From positions 35,633,235-35,697,234 of the forward strand of contig OV121087.1 of assembly GCA_921293015.1 (NCBI GenBank): a DNA stretch of 64,000 nt. Reading direction: 5' to 3'. The translations under genes were made by a program, and so were the position numbers. Source of the stretch: Phorcus lineatus (taxonomy: Eukaryota; Mollusca; Gastropoda; Trochida; Trochidae). A model generated the notes under the pieces. It was not told the origin of the DNA and ran no database searches. It saw nothing but the letters and a program-made list of their open reading frames with translations. Numbering within the stretch: the first letter of the stretch is position 1; the number at the start of each line of letters is the position of its first letter. Of the stretch, positions 13,440 through 27,000 are shown piece by piece.

Positions 13440-14936
13440 TGACTCACTCGCGTCAGTCCGGTTTGCGATCAAATTCAAGACTTCAGACCTCTATAATGTT
13501 GTTGCACTGAAGAAAAAAGGGTTAAAGTCAGGCAGTACTTATCGATAAAACGATACCATTGGTCACGTTCGGCATATGCTGCTCTTAGCAATACAATTAA
13601 CATTTACAATGTTTTTTCAATGGTTTATTGGGTATAATGTTAATTTGATACTCTGTACTTGCACCGATATATTTTATCTTTATATTAACAACTTGTTATC
13701 CTAATAACATCTACGTACAATGGTATGTATAAATGAATTCTTACCGCAAGGAGAAGAGATAATATAAGCCATTAAAGTTTCTTTAAAAGCAATTTGTTTT
13801 AATCAAATATATCAAAATCACTTTCAATACTTTTAGCTTGTTGAGTACAGTCTGTTCAAACTAAATAAAGCAATAAAATCATTTTTTAAATGAAAAATTA
13901 ATTTAACATCTATTATTTGACGATCGACAGCAAGTAGGTAAATTTGTTCGAATTTAAAGAGTTGGAAACTCTCGAAACTTACCTTATCAAATGTTCAAGC
14001 TCTTTTAGGTAATTCAACACTGGAACTCCTAAAGGGAGCCCGAAATGTAACTGAATCATAACGTGAAAGAATCTATTATCTATTCAAATTTTAAACTACA
14101 GCATTTCTTCCCAAAAAACCCAATTTGTTTGCAAGCGCCGACCTCAAATAATCGCCAGATGTGCCCCATGTTTACAACGGCGTTTTAAAGCGATATACTT
14201 CAGGAGTTGTTGAAGGCATATTTGCCAAACTTTCTCAAAGGTGTCATTTCATCAAGAAGAATCAACCGTTGCTCAAGGTGTTTATTTATGGTTTTAGGTA
14301 AGGAAAATGACAATAATAATTAATTAAGGCGTTATTTTATCGAAACTTGACAGTGGCATGCATGGAAGAGTCAAACGTTATTTGGGATATTTATGAAGGA
14401 CACCTTTGAGCTGATGGACTCTAGGTTATGTTACTATTTTTTATGTAAATCGTGAAAGCATCTGCACGCAGATAATAATAGATTTCATTTTACTACTTAT
14501 TGCATGTATAAGATGTATATTTGCCACTTTGAGATGAATATAAGAGATGTTTTTTAATTCAAATCACCATATGTGGTACTAATGTACATACCAAAGCATT
14601 ATTAAATGTCATAAAAATGAAAGCCCCCGGGCGTTCATTTGAGGAAAATGGTATGTAAATGATAGTGCACTTACATGTATCTGTGTGGGTGTAGGTATAG
14701 ACTTTATAACCGCTTCGTCATCTCAATATACCTACTTTAACGGCGTTGGTTTTCTATAAAAAAATAAAATTCCATATTGAGATCGTTTACACAAATTCAT
14801 TGTTTGATAACCATCTCAATTCTAAATGTGATCGTTTCAAAATTTTCGCTAATATCTATCATGTCATTTAATCATTTTATAGAGTTACATATGTAAAACC
14901 TAAGAAATGGGTTCTTCTTTAAGAAAAGCATCAAAG
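13440..14936. other. Intergenic DNA
   Basis: AT-rich sequence without recognised genes or sizeable repeats. Confidence 0.45.
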
Positions 14937-15047
14937 AAGACAAGGACTTTTATGGATTATCAACTTCTTTATTATGCTGATAGTTGATAATCCATAAAGT
15001 TCCTTGTCTTCCTTAAACTGCAAATTTCTAGTATCAAACAGTTCATG
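14937..15047. repeat. Hairpin with 29-bp arms plus conserved right flank
   Basis: The left arm 14937-14965 and right arm 14982-15010 are reverse complements at 27 of 29 positions around a 16-base loop. The right arm and the next ~37 bases (to about 15047) reappear, diverged, at 37462-37532. The order TCCTTGTCTTCCT, then AATTTCTAG, then CAAACAGTT is shared. This suggests a dispersed fold-back family with at least two copies here. Confidence 0.6.
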
Positions 15048-15849
15048 GGAAAAGCGTGTTGGTGAATTGTATTATTTCACAGCTAATTACGCAGTTTGAT
15101 TGCAAAATAAACATAAAAGTTGTGATTAAAAACAACAATCGGGCAATGTCCGGATGGTCTGGTTAAAAATACTTTTAAAAACCTATCTGTGGTAGTCAAG
15201 AGATTTAAAGGATTTAAGTTAATAATAGAACCTGTATTCACGTAAAAAGAAAGTATAATTCCAGCTTTCGCACATACATACATATTATAAAGCCACCGCC
15301 GGAGTTTTATTAAACACCATTGTCACATATTTTGCATTAAGGGATGAAACTTATAGCCAAGTGAAATGTTTTGAATATAAATAAGCACATCTCGTAAACC
15401 GTTACGTTCAATAGCCAAGTAAAATTTCATGAAAAACTCAAAGTGTCAATTTACTCTAGCGTTATAATGTTCATCCTCGGCCTTTATGTCTACATTATAG
15501 CGTTGTCTTTAAATGCCATTCTAGGTTACTTGAATTTTTTACTGCTCTATGAATTACACAACGAAAAGGATTGCCAATGTTCTCTCCCTCCTATTTATTA
15601 GTTATGATTTTAATGAAATTTGATTCATCGAAATGGAAAATATAAGTCTACCCAGCTAAAGGGGTCTAAGAGTTTATGCAATAGCAGAAAGGAGTCCAAA
15701 ATATTCTATTTAAGAAGACTTGTCAAGGTATTTAACTACAGAGATACTTCAGTTGAATTTTAAACATCACACCTTTTTCATGAAATTCTTTAAAGCCATT
15801 TAGATGTCGTAATAGATGGATAACAACATATATTTGTTTTATCCAATGA
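15048..15849. other. Intergenic DNA
   Basis: Nothing recognised. Confidence 0.4.
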
Positions 15850-16680
15850 CGTTTCTTAGCTACTTATTCCCTCTTTATGATGTGAAATATACGTTTGTAT
15901 CGATTTTAGCAACTTTGAAAATGACGAAAAGGAAGGGAAAAAGATGGAGTTAAACAGAAAGAACAAAAGGTATATAAGCAAATGGAAATCGGAGAAATAA
16001 GGGAGAGAAGAATACAGGGGCTGTTGAGTGAATAAACAAATTGAGAAAGATAAGAAAAATAATACCGACAACAGAGATGAGACAAAGGTGATATAAAATG
16101 GATAACGATACAAAGGGACAAACAGAGAGACGATTAAAATCAGAGGAGCGGCGCCAGTGAAAAATAGCTTAAGAAGTCTATTGCGACGAGAATCAGACAG
16201 ATAATAGAATACAGAGATACAGTTAGAGATCAAGAGACCGATGCACGAAGTGGTAGAGAGACAGAGAGTCAAGAAAAGATAAGTAGAGAAGCGCAAGAGA
16301 GAGACAAGGGAGAGAGACAACATACTTAGAACCAAATGAGAGATACACGTAGGGGCAGACTGAAAGCCACGTAACGGGAGAGACAGATGGAGAGATAAAC
16401 GGGGAGTTAAAAAGAGACAATTCGATGAATCAATTCAGGACAAACTGAAAGACAGACAGAGGAAGAAGTAGAACGGAAACGGCTAGACGGAATTATAGAA
16501 CTGTGGAAGGAGAGACAGAATGAAAGTTAGATGGATATATACAAGGGCAAATAGACAGCAGGAAAAACCGAGGAAAGAAGGTTCAAAGGTTAACAAAGGA
16601 AGTTAGAAGTACGGAGATATAAACAGAGACAGAAAGAGAGATAGAGTTTAAGAAAGAGATAGACAAAGATGCACATCCCT
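15850..16680 (+). repeat. Degenerate purine-rich (GA/GACAGA) tract
   Basis: About 800 bp of strongly purine-biased sequence has scattered AGAGAGA, GACAGA and GGAGAGA motifs and no strict period. It resembles an old microsatellite. The complementary strand gives long Ser/Leu/Phe-rich open frames (for example 15856-16335), which I treat as compositional. Confidence 0.6.
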
Positions 16681-18289
16681 TAATGCAACAATGAAAGATC
16701 ACCAACTATTAATCAATGTAATATTCAATCTTTACATTATTGAAACTACTGGATTTGAATAAGAACTTTGAAACAACACAACTTTTTTTCAAGATGTTTC
16801 TTCCTTGTGTTACGTTATGATCCTGTAGGGAAAGTTAACCATGGTACCTATCTATATTTAATTATTCGGTCTTGTAGGTATTTAACATTGATTTATATCA
16901 TATTCAAGAGAAAGGCCTTGTTCGTATTTTGGCCTACTCCATTCATGGTACATATATGTGCAGTATTGTGAAATGAATATGTTTAGAACATAATGAGACA
17001 CAGGGAACACATGAGAGACATTTATAGCAACAAACACACAAAAAGATCAGGAGAAATGAAACATGAACTGTAAATAGGGAATATGTAGATGGTATTAAAT
17101 GATAATGACAGGAAAACAAAATTAATTTAATTTAGATTCAAGACAAGGAGGAAATTAAATTCACCACGTATCTCATTACCAAAAATGGGTTAGTCCATAT
17201 GGTTGAGACGCACATTTGATGAGGAACACGGATATATAATGTACTTTTACTTCTGAATAATTTGGTTTCATATTTCCTCATAACGCGTGACTGCCCATCC
17301 CATTTATTAAGAGATTGTTAACGCAAGTTTACAGACATTCTTGCAGTCAAAAGATATGACGGGGGAACATGACAAACACTTTCTCAAACATATAGAGTAA
17401 TTAATGCTAGTCGTTGAGATATATTTATATCCTATCGATGATACATTAAACTACTACCCGTTATACAAATACGAAACATAATCATAAGCTACAATACTTA
17501 TGTTAAAGAGTCATAATTCTTAATTCAAAATCGCAAAAGACCGCAGCAAGCTATGACACAAACATGTACTGGAAAGCACGAGTGCAGCTAGGTCATACAC
17601 GTACGATTAGGTGAGCTTACAGGTAAAAATTAGGTCAAGTAGGTGTTGTGTATATAAACAGCTTAAATTTCAATCGATGTGATATTCCATGTGTTGATCG
17701 ACATAATTTACTCCTCGTTCTTTGTGAAATAGTTTAATTGTTGGTGTGAATGCATGTTTTTGTTGTTTAAGTAAGACAAGGTTTGTCGAGACTACAAGGG
17801 GAAATGCATACCTAGGAAACAGTTGATTATGTTATTTAAATATCATGGTATGGATAAGTAGTATCTTTGTGTACGCTGAAAAATTCAACCATTGGATATC
17901 TATAATGAATTTAGTACTTTGGAGTTCATGTCTTTCATTTATGTAAAAATGTAGAAATTGATATAGACTTACTTACAGTATTTTACTATTTCAGCTGAGC
18001 TCACGACGATTAACTCGTGACAGCAAGTTGAGATATTTTTCGGAAAGAATAGTTTGATATCTCCTTTCCTTTTAGGCAGTTTTAATTTACAATAATGATA
18101 TTCAATAAAGAAATAAACCCTACAGTAACCTTTTCTTATGAGTCAATAGTTTAGCATTCATTAGTTTCAAATAAACTAAGTTTCAGTATATAATGGTGAA
18201 ATCATGTTGAAGATTGAAGGTGAGGGCCGATGTTAATTTATTACGAGAATACGGTAAGGGAAAGTTCAATACTGATCACAATTGCGGGA
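16681..18289. other. Intergenic DNA
   Basis: No recognised feature. Confidence 0.4.
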
Positions 18290-19020
18290 CATACTTGACT
18301 GGGCAACGGTCAAGAGGATGACCAAGCCAGGATGATTGGTGTGAGCACTAGGCGAGATCTTGAGGTTACAAAGGTTCTTAGTACAATGATTGAAAATGAA
18401 AAGTGATTTCTTTGAGGAAATGACGGTGAATTTGAATTTGGAGGTTGATGTTAGACAATTTCGTGAATACTGTTCGAACGTGTCCATTTGCTGAGGCCAC
18501 CCGATACGTCACTCCCTAGAATGGGCAACGGTCAAGATTGCCAAGCGAGGATGATTAGTGTAAGCTCTTGGACAAGCACAGAGCTTTAAAGTCTCAGTGT
18601 CAGTGATTTAATGTGCAATGTGTTGTCTTCAGTCAGGAGAGGTAATGGTGGTGGAATTGAAAATGGAGGTCGATGTTGGTTGACTAAGAGTAAACGGTAG
18701 GTGCAAGTCCATTTGCCGATCCCACCCAATAGGATACCTGGACAGTCAAGGAGATTACTTAGACGGTAAATGGTGGGAGTTCTTGGTAAGGCGGTGATGT
18801 CAACAGTTCCAAGGTTTCTGAGTATAATAATGGAACATGGAAAGTGAGGTCTTCATTTGGAAGAGAAATGACGGTGGATTTGTACATGAAGTTTGATGTC
18901 GTCAGGCGGATGTCCAATACCTGACCCACCCCGATACGTCACGCCCTGGACTGGGCAACGGTCAAGGAGATGGCCAAGCTTTAGCATGTTTGATGTAAGT
19001 TCTTGACGAGGCGGCGAAGT
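18290..19020 (+). repeat. Diverged ~217-bp tandem repeat, about 3.5 units
   Basis: The anchor GGGCAACGGTCAAG occurs at 18301, 18523 and (with GTCAAGGAGAT) 18953. A decayed version lies at about 18738. Aligning the CAAG gives spacings of 222, 214 and 216. Units also share AAATGACGGTG, GTCCATTTGC or GTCCAATACC, and CCGATACGTCAC. Divergence between units is high, so the array is old. No open frame is conserved across units. Confidence 0.65.
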
Positions 19021-21323
19021 CAAACAGAGTTACAATTTTTCCGAGTAAAGTAATTCAATATGGAATCTGATGTAGAATATGTCTTAATTATTGAACTAAT
19101 ACAGAAAATATAGTAAATAGGAATATTGAACCTACATTATGTACATAACGTCTCCCAGGTCTTTAACACTTCAAACGGGCTTATTTCTTCGTATAAACAC
19201 AACAGTGATTTCATAACTGCTTCTACCAAAGGACTGAAAAGGGACATGATAAGCAGACTATGCACTATGGATGCCTAAGATGCAGGCCCAAGAAGTGAAG
19301 TACTTCACATTTATATTCTTATATCATTGAATAAACTTTTAATCCATTATTTATGATGATTGATATTTGAAACGACCGAAAATATTAGTACAGAAAACTG
19401 CTCAACTTGCATTCTTAGCAGCATTTGTTAATACGTGCTTACATGCCTACCTAAATTTGCGAATGTAACGAAATTTTTATACAGCAATGTGAATTTAAGC
19501 CTTCTAATGTATTTCACATTCGTGACTCTATCAATCCCCAAGTTATATGCAAGACACTGTATCGTATGATTCCTCAATATGTCAAGGCTTTGTCTGCTAC
19601 AGCTAGCAATAGCTCTAGAATGACATACTTCCGTTAACCTTATTTTCAGACAAATGTTTTAAATCTATCTGAGGAATTCTGATTCATCAGCTGTATAAAA
19701 ACTTAAATAATAAGTGAAGTTAGATTACCTTGAAACCTAACTTTTAATTTCATTTTCAGTGAGGAAGATTAGTTGCTCAATATGTACCACCAGACCCTTG
19801 AAATACTCTTAGTAGCCGGGCACAAATGATTATCAATTTGAAACTAAAATTTTGGAAAATGGATAATAAAAATGTTTACAGGAAATATCATATAAATTAA
19901 GTCGAAACTTTAATTTGAGTTTTTGGTACTTGTAATGAAACAATGTTCAAGCATCTAAGGAAACCTTGTCAAATTGAAAATAACGTGGCCTTGTTATTGT
20001 TATATAGGCGTAGATAGAGAGGTTCATTTTGGCATATAATGAATGTTTGGCGGATAACCTTTATGAAACAAACCCTTAAATTCGACAAAAGTAACACAAT
20101 GAAAACGTTTGTAACCGCTGGAAATGGATAAAGAGTGGTATGTCAATCCGGCATCGCCATTGACCATATTATAATGTCCATATTTTGATAGACAGAAACC
20201 AACGATTATTTTTAATTCGAACTGTCGAGGTCTACAGGTGCATGTGATCTGACCTACACGCAGTCCTATGGTATTCGTAGCAAATCACTTCACTTTGTGT
20301 CGGTAGCTAGCTAGCGAACACGAACCGTCCTTCAACAAAGGAAACATTATATTTATTTCTCTTTTTAGCTTTTCTAATACCCTACTGACTAAACATTGTT
20401 TTAATAAAACATTGCCGATGGGAATAAATGCATAATAGCAATTCTTCGAACGTACATAAACGTTGGCAGGCTTTTTTGTTATTGTAAAGCTCTCAAGGCT
20501 TGTCATTGGTTGACGAAATCGGAACAACAATGCAGGCCTAGGGTTTGTATGAACACTGAAACAGTCATCATATGACGTCTAAGTGTAATGTACGTTCATT
20601 GTCCATACACGAATCGGCATTATTAAACTTGTTCTTAAATTGAAATATTTTAGTTTGTGGAAAGCATTTACAATGAACGTCCGATACGTTAGAACTCATA
20701 TATTCACGGAGACATCTTTTTATTGTACATCTTGACATGTGTAAAAGTTATATCCATGATAATTGAAATTGCGCACGTGTTTGTACGAACATGAAATACA
20801 TGAAATAACTCTCACATAGAGTGTCCACAACAATCTACAATCAGGCAACGCCCAAATAAATTCAGCTACATGTAACGTCACAGGTTGAATGTGGACAGTC
20901 TTTTACTTCCTGCGTGTTACCATTTTTTTGTTTGCTTTCGATTATCTTGAAGATATTTTTTTACAGCATTGGAGATAATTTATTGCCAATTGGCCCTTCA
21001 GGCAATCTCCTGCTAGCGTTCAGTATAACGTTTGACCATCAATGCAACCAATTGGTTCTGTATGATCATACCGCAGTTTTGAAGAACATCGTAGTTGCAT
21101 ACATTTGTAGTTGATTTGTTGACGCTTTCTGGCCACATACTACAAATCATTGTAGAGACATGTCTTTGAAGGGCATTTAGAAGACTTAGTTATACAAGAT
21201 GAAAGGAAATTTTATTTTGCAAAAATTATTATATTTCTAGACATTATTATTACATTGTATCAAATATAAATGGCGAAAGTAATTGGACTTGAAGTGTTTT
21301 GAGTAGTCATTGCAACATAAGAG
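19021..21323. other. Intergenic DNA
   Basis: No gene recognised. Reading frames are short and without motifs. Confidence 0.4.
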
Positions 21324-21670
21324 AACAAGTGTGGGCCTCTTGGGTGTCAATACCTCCTATGACACGACGATGGATCCACGTAATCAAACGTTTAATAACT
21401 TTTTCCATTCTTAGAATGAAAATGGTGCCACCTGTCGTCAGATTGGTCTCTCTAGGTGATCCATTAAATGTTTGATAGGATTCATGTCCGGTGAGCAGTC
21501 TGGTAATAAGATCAATAGGATCTCTGGATTGTAGTTGTCTGTGTACTCTGCTGTCGATGTTCCACTGACAATCGGTTTGGAAGATAGATAATACGGAAGC
21601 GACGGTCTCCGATTTGCGTGGCCACTCGGAGTTTGAGATCTTTACATCTTATCGGTTTATCTGAAGGGTT
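21324..21670 (-). pseudogene. Tc1/mariner transposase relic, internally deleted
   Basis: Conceptual translation of the minus strand across frames gives recognisable Tc1-family landmarks in the right order. First comes RVATQIGDRRFRIIYLPNRL, matching the RVTT..DRxIR..hLRNRF linker after the N-terminal helix-turn-helix. Then SRVHRQLQSRD and PDCSPDMNPIKHLMDHLE, matching the SPDLNPIEHvWDhL block before the last catalytic acidic residue. Last is IKRLITWIHRR...TQEAHTC, the usual C-terminal end. The region between the linker and SRVHRQ, which should hold the first two catalytic aspartates, is missing. Frameshifts and stops separate the blocks. It is inactive. Confidence 0.8.
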
Positions 21671-23943
21671 GGATGAGTTTGTAGACAGCATACGGCTGCA
21701 AGTAAGTATTACCTCAGTGTTTGAGTTCTATGCTCCATGTTCTTCATTTGCATGGCTTGTTAGATAAGAACCGAAGACAATTAGTGTATTTTTGTGAGAG
21801 TTTTATGATTCTGTGTCCCTAAGGAGTCGTGTCAATGGCTTTATATGCTCTTGTGCAAATGAATTTCTTGGTTCTAGATTGTTTTCACGTTTTCCGTTTT
21901 TCGGCAAAGTTTATGGACTAAACTGTGTTTTTTTCTTTGCTCAACAGATATATGTTAATGGTTTCATTTTGTACATAGAAAATACTCCATTTTCTGTCAA
22001 ATATAGTTTTGTTATAGTCAGCTCTATTTCGGACGTCAGCATATTTCAACATTTAAACTTTTATATATCAAATTAAAATTCAATAAATGTCATGACATTT
22101 GAGCTAGACCTTTGATTGTCTACATTCAATGTTGCATGTGACAGAATTCCCACAAAAAAAAGCAAAAGAGTTGAAGAGAAATGTTAAAAGTTGAATAATA
22201 ATGGTGTCTCCGCCTGCACGCGGTCATTGCCACGTGAAGATCCGGGCATTTGACAGTGACTCATTGGCTCACTGTCTATAAATATATATCAACCATCGAC
22301 ATCTGATATACTTACATGGTAATTGGTCTTTTTCAAATATCGATTTCAATTTATAAATACTATACAAATGTGAAAGTAATTATCGTAGAACAGATTCTTT
22401 AGTTATTATTCCAGGAGACATACACTACGATGAACAAACTTGAACTTTGAAAACATATGCTAACAAAAACTTAAACTGTTTACAAAGCATAAACCAGTTG
22501 TTAGAAATGAGATATCATTTCAATGCATGCATAAACTAACGTAACATTCATAATCAACCATATAAAATAACGAGAGTGCTTCAATCAATCAATCAATTTG
22601 TGCTTATCCTAATTATGGCGTCCTAATCAATTATATTAATCAATCAAACATATAGCGCTTAACTCAAACAAAGCGTTTCTAATCACTCATATACAATAAC
22701 CAAAATTAGTTCTACAATCAGTAGTAATTCTTCAACCAATGCTATAACTGATAGTAGTTTTGCAATCAGTTGTAAGCATTTATTGTAAGTAGTAACCAAT
22801 CTCATTAAAATGAAATCTAAATGATCCACTACATTACGCGTGTAGATCTCACCAGGCTCCGTTACGTGAGCCGTCAGGTTTGCCTCTGACATAATTCAAA
22901 TTAGCGAATCAGCGAATTCGCCCCGTAACCTATGGCACCACGATCGGTTAAGCTATGGAATCCAATCTTTCCTATCTCAAATGATTAAAAGGTGTTCACA
23001 TAAAAATGGCCGCCGGTATTTTTTTCTCTACGACCACGGTAATTGGAATGATTATGATTTGACCTTCACCTGATAATAAGTTTGACATAAACTATTGTTT
23101 TTTTTGGAAATTTTAAGAAATAAATCCCCTCAAAAACCGTGCTACTGCCTCTTGAAAAATGATAATCTGTAGTTTGTTGGAGACGCATAAGCAAACTGTT
23201 ATCAGTGGTGTAATCTTATCGGGAAGAAGCAATTTTTTTAATGAAATATGCCCTACAATGCTAATCAAATCAGTTTAAAGTTATAAAGCTGCAATAAAGA
23301 TTGAACAACTGGACACTGAATCGGGGCTATCGCTCAAAAAATATTTTTGAAACACACGATATGCTATATTACTAATATTCATGTTTGAACTGGATGTGTG
23401 ATGACGGCTCCTGAACATACGTAAGGCTGTTGTTCGTCTTGCATCGCAAACAGTCATTTTTCTTCTATATGGCATTTCGGTCAATTTGGGAGAAAACTCA
23501 AAATAGTGTAAAAATTGTAAAAATAAATAACATGGAAACAGGGAGTGTCCATGTACTCTCATACGTATATAATATACATGACAAATTGCCATAAAGTTTG
23601 TTTCACCTTTGATGTAAATATACTACGTTTAATATCTACTTGTATATACATAACGTGTAGCGTAAGATGTAAGATGAAAGTCTTATTTATTGTCTGTATT
23701 TTGTGTATTTTTAAACAAATTCTATGCCAGTCATTGTCTCGTCACTCCTGATTTTTGATAAATATTGCGATTTTTATTATACATTATTATACCCAAAAAT
23801 GGTAAAACACTATTTTTTATAAACTTGAGGATATGTGTTTTCTCTAAATACATATTTTACACATTCACTGAAATAGTAAATGACAGTATCTCAAAATGTC
23901 ATCTTTCGCTAAACCTGTCACTAGAAACTGTGGCCGATCCAAA
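21671..23943. other. Intergenic DNA
   Basis: Contains a short (AATC)n run near 22578-22600. A GC-richer patch at about 22205-22290 has a CACGTG E-box and a TATAAATA. No exon is recognised. Confidence 0.4.
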
Positions 23944-24070
23944 GGGGGGGGGGGGGGGGGGGGTTCAGGGTGTCCGGACCCCTCTTTTGAAAATCAATGA
24001 TAAATTCAAGTCAATAACAAAAAATGAAATCATTTATTACGTAACAAAGAGCCCAGCCCCCCCCCCCCCC
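23944..24070 (+). repeat. G20 tract followed by C14 tract, ~93 bp apart
   Basis: G20 at 23944-23963 and C14 at 24057-24070 are complementary homopolymers on one strand. They can pair into a stem or each adopt quadruplex or i-motif forms. A TTCAGGGTGTCCGGACCCC segment, itself containing the palindrome GTCCGGAC, follows the G tract. The flanks look like a dispersed repeat, but I cannot name it. Confidence 0.7.
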
Positions 24071-27000
24071 GTTGACAATTTCTGAATACGAACCCCCCTG
24101 CGAAAGTAAAAGCACGATCATGGGCACCCTTTATTCCCATTCATCATGTTCTATATAATTTTCAAAAGGAAATCAAATCACATCGATGTCTTCATGCAAA
24201 CGTTGTCTAACACGATACATTCCAAGCATAATACATTTGACATTGGTACAATACTTTCAGATACTTACAAGCTTACCAACATTAAAAGAAAAAGATTAAC
24301 AAACAAGATGTAAACTAATATGTGTAACACAATTTTTTAAATAATTTTTTTAATTTTCATATTTTTCGATATGGAATGATATAATTGAATACAAATGTGA
24401 ATCTTTAATTGCTTATTAAAAACTGACGTATTCTCTTTTCATTACATAACATGAGTTGACAACCTGCAAGCAAAATAATTCAAGAAAATGATATCTTTGA
24501 CTTTTTGCAAATTGTGGTTCTAATCTATTGTGTAAGAAGTAGATGAGTACACCGACACATGAAGAGGCTTGTGGAATAACTCTGGTATCTTACACCACCG
24601 GCGGGCTGATTAGTCATAGAGTCATCGAGTTCTTGACGTCACCTAACGCATCACAACTGCCCTTGACCTATTGAAAGTTTCATAAATAAAAAAAAGTTTC
24701 ACAAAACCGAATCAGAACAATAGAAAAGTGTCTTTGAAAGTTAAATTCATAAGAAAGATAATCTTTAAATACATCAACTTCGAATTCTTTCGATCATTAT
24801 GAAAGCTTAACTTTAATGAGAATATGCTTAAGCACCTGATGGAAAAGAAATAAATCTGAAATGGTAAGTCTGTCAGTACAAAAGGAGTTGCTATATTAAT
24901 ATACGACCTTTAACGATTGATAAATCATGAACGGCGTCATAAAGTGCACTGATCCAAAGCAAAAAGACACAGTCGGTGAATAAGGCAGTTCGAAATATTT
25001 CATCTTGTCATTCCCACAACTTAAGAATACCACTCAGCTATTATAAATCTATGTGTTATACTTATTTGTCCATTTTATAAAGGTTTAGGGAATATTATCT
25101 AACACCAACTATAATTTTAAAAAAATATAAAAGTGATAATTCCGAGATTTGAATGAAAGACAAGTTTGTTTTTTAATTTTTCTATATTTTTTCAATAAAA
25201 TCTTCATCATTTGTGCCTTTCTATTGCATATCATTTATATCGAAATGCAAAGCAAAGATAAAAAAACAACGTTCCTCTTTTCAGTAATGATAAAAGCCAT
25301 GGAAAATAAAAATCAACAGATGGTCTCCTATTCCTGGACAAATGATATTTTTGACAAGGTCTCAACTTTGATCAATTTTGTGATCTATCCAATGTCTTTA
25401 CAATTACGGAAAAAAGGTTATGTACATTCATGCATTGAGAATGACTCACTGATAACGCTGCAAAGATGTATGGAAAGGTTCTGTTTTCAACATGAATTAA
25501 TAGATTATTGTTTTGTAACCATATATTCGCTCTTTGAACTCATGAACCTATGAACTCTATTTTTTAATTATGGCAATAATTTGAACAATAACAACTGTAT
25601 TTCTTAATAAAACAATTTTAACATTGAAAAATACCCTTATGTTTTTATCAATCTAAATTCACGAGCAGTTCAATAAATCTTATCAAACATTTTGTAATCG
25701 ATACTTTGATGTTATGTTAAAGGCAGTTTATGAACACACTTAAAAAAAAGTACGATCATTTTAAGAGTAATCACGCCGATAGAGTGTTATAAAAGTAAAA
25801 AGATCTTACTTTTAAAAATCAGATTGGCGACCTGTAAAAAGAATTTTTTTGTGGAAACAAAAGGCGACATTCCTTTTTTCATATTTATTATTAGTACATA
25901 ATTATAACACAATGTAGTTAAAGGTATGTTATTTAGGGAAACATTTTGATTGGTTTAGATTTGTCAACTTATTAAGTAATAGCTCATACGCGGTAATAAA
26001 CACAACAGTGAGAAGTGAAGCTATTTATCGACGCTACGAGTGTGAAAATCCTTGCTACAGCAGAAATCATTTATCAATGTGTTGATATTCAATCCGTTCA
26101 AATATTTTTATAATCTTTTAAATAAGTAAAATTACCGCGCATTTTGTCTTGTCATTCCCCGAAATAAATATGGCAGATCCATTTCCGATAGGACGGACTC
26201 TTTACGTAACTTCACACACTACACTTGACCTTGGGCTTAGACACTGAATATCAGCAAATATGGTGAAGTTGGGAATATATGTCGTAATATATTTGACATT
26301 TAAGAGACTTTGAACCTTATGTGGTATAGATAAAAGCAACAACATTTGTCTTGAATCAGCGAGAAGGTGAATCAGTCAACATTTTTAGAAATGGAAACTT
26401 ATGAAGTTTCTAATAAGTTATTTATCAATATTATAATTTATAGTAACATTGATTTTTGTAGAACCATTGTTCTACAGTATGAAGCATGGATTTACATAAA
26501 GAAAAAAAAATCATGATAAAAATCAAATCATAAAATATTTAAAGAATATTAGCATTTAGGAGTATCAATAGAAGTAAAGAAATAAATTAAGACAACTTTA
26601 ATTGCATCATCGATTAATAGCATGGTTAACATGTGTTGTGTTAGGAGTAGTTCCGGTTATTTGTGTTATTGGAGAGGAAAGATAATATAAAATAACGACA
26701 TTTAAAACTTTTGTACAAACATGTTGTGTACTGGTTTGTTCAGAGTAAAACAGATTACCGTCAATTACTTACGAAGGTTTACACCTTTTTATCAAAAACA
26801 TGTGAACGAATTTTATCAAAGAATCTATTGGCAAGTTCCTATATTTCAAGTTTAATGCTATTCATCTGCTATACATGTATGCTTTATATGACATAAGGAA
26901 ACTAAAGCTAAACCTCGAGCGCCCAATTTTAGATAATATATATTTAAGGGTGGTGCTGCAAATATGTATGGGTAGGCTCTGTATCATGTAAACTAGATGT

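Noticed and set aside
25149..25553. 134-codon plus frame
   Set aside because: AT-driven Phe/Ile/Leu-rich composition, no motif, no splice or promoter context.
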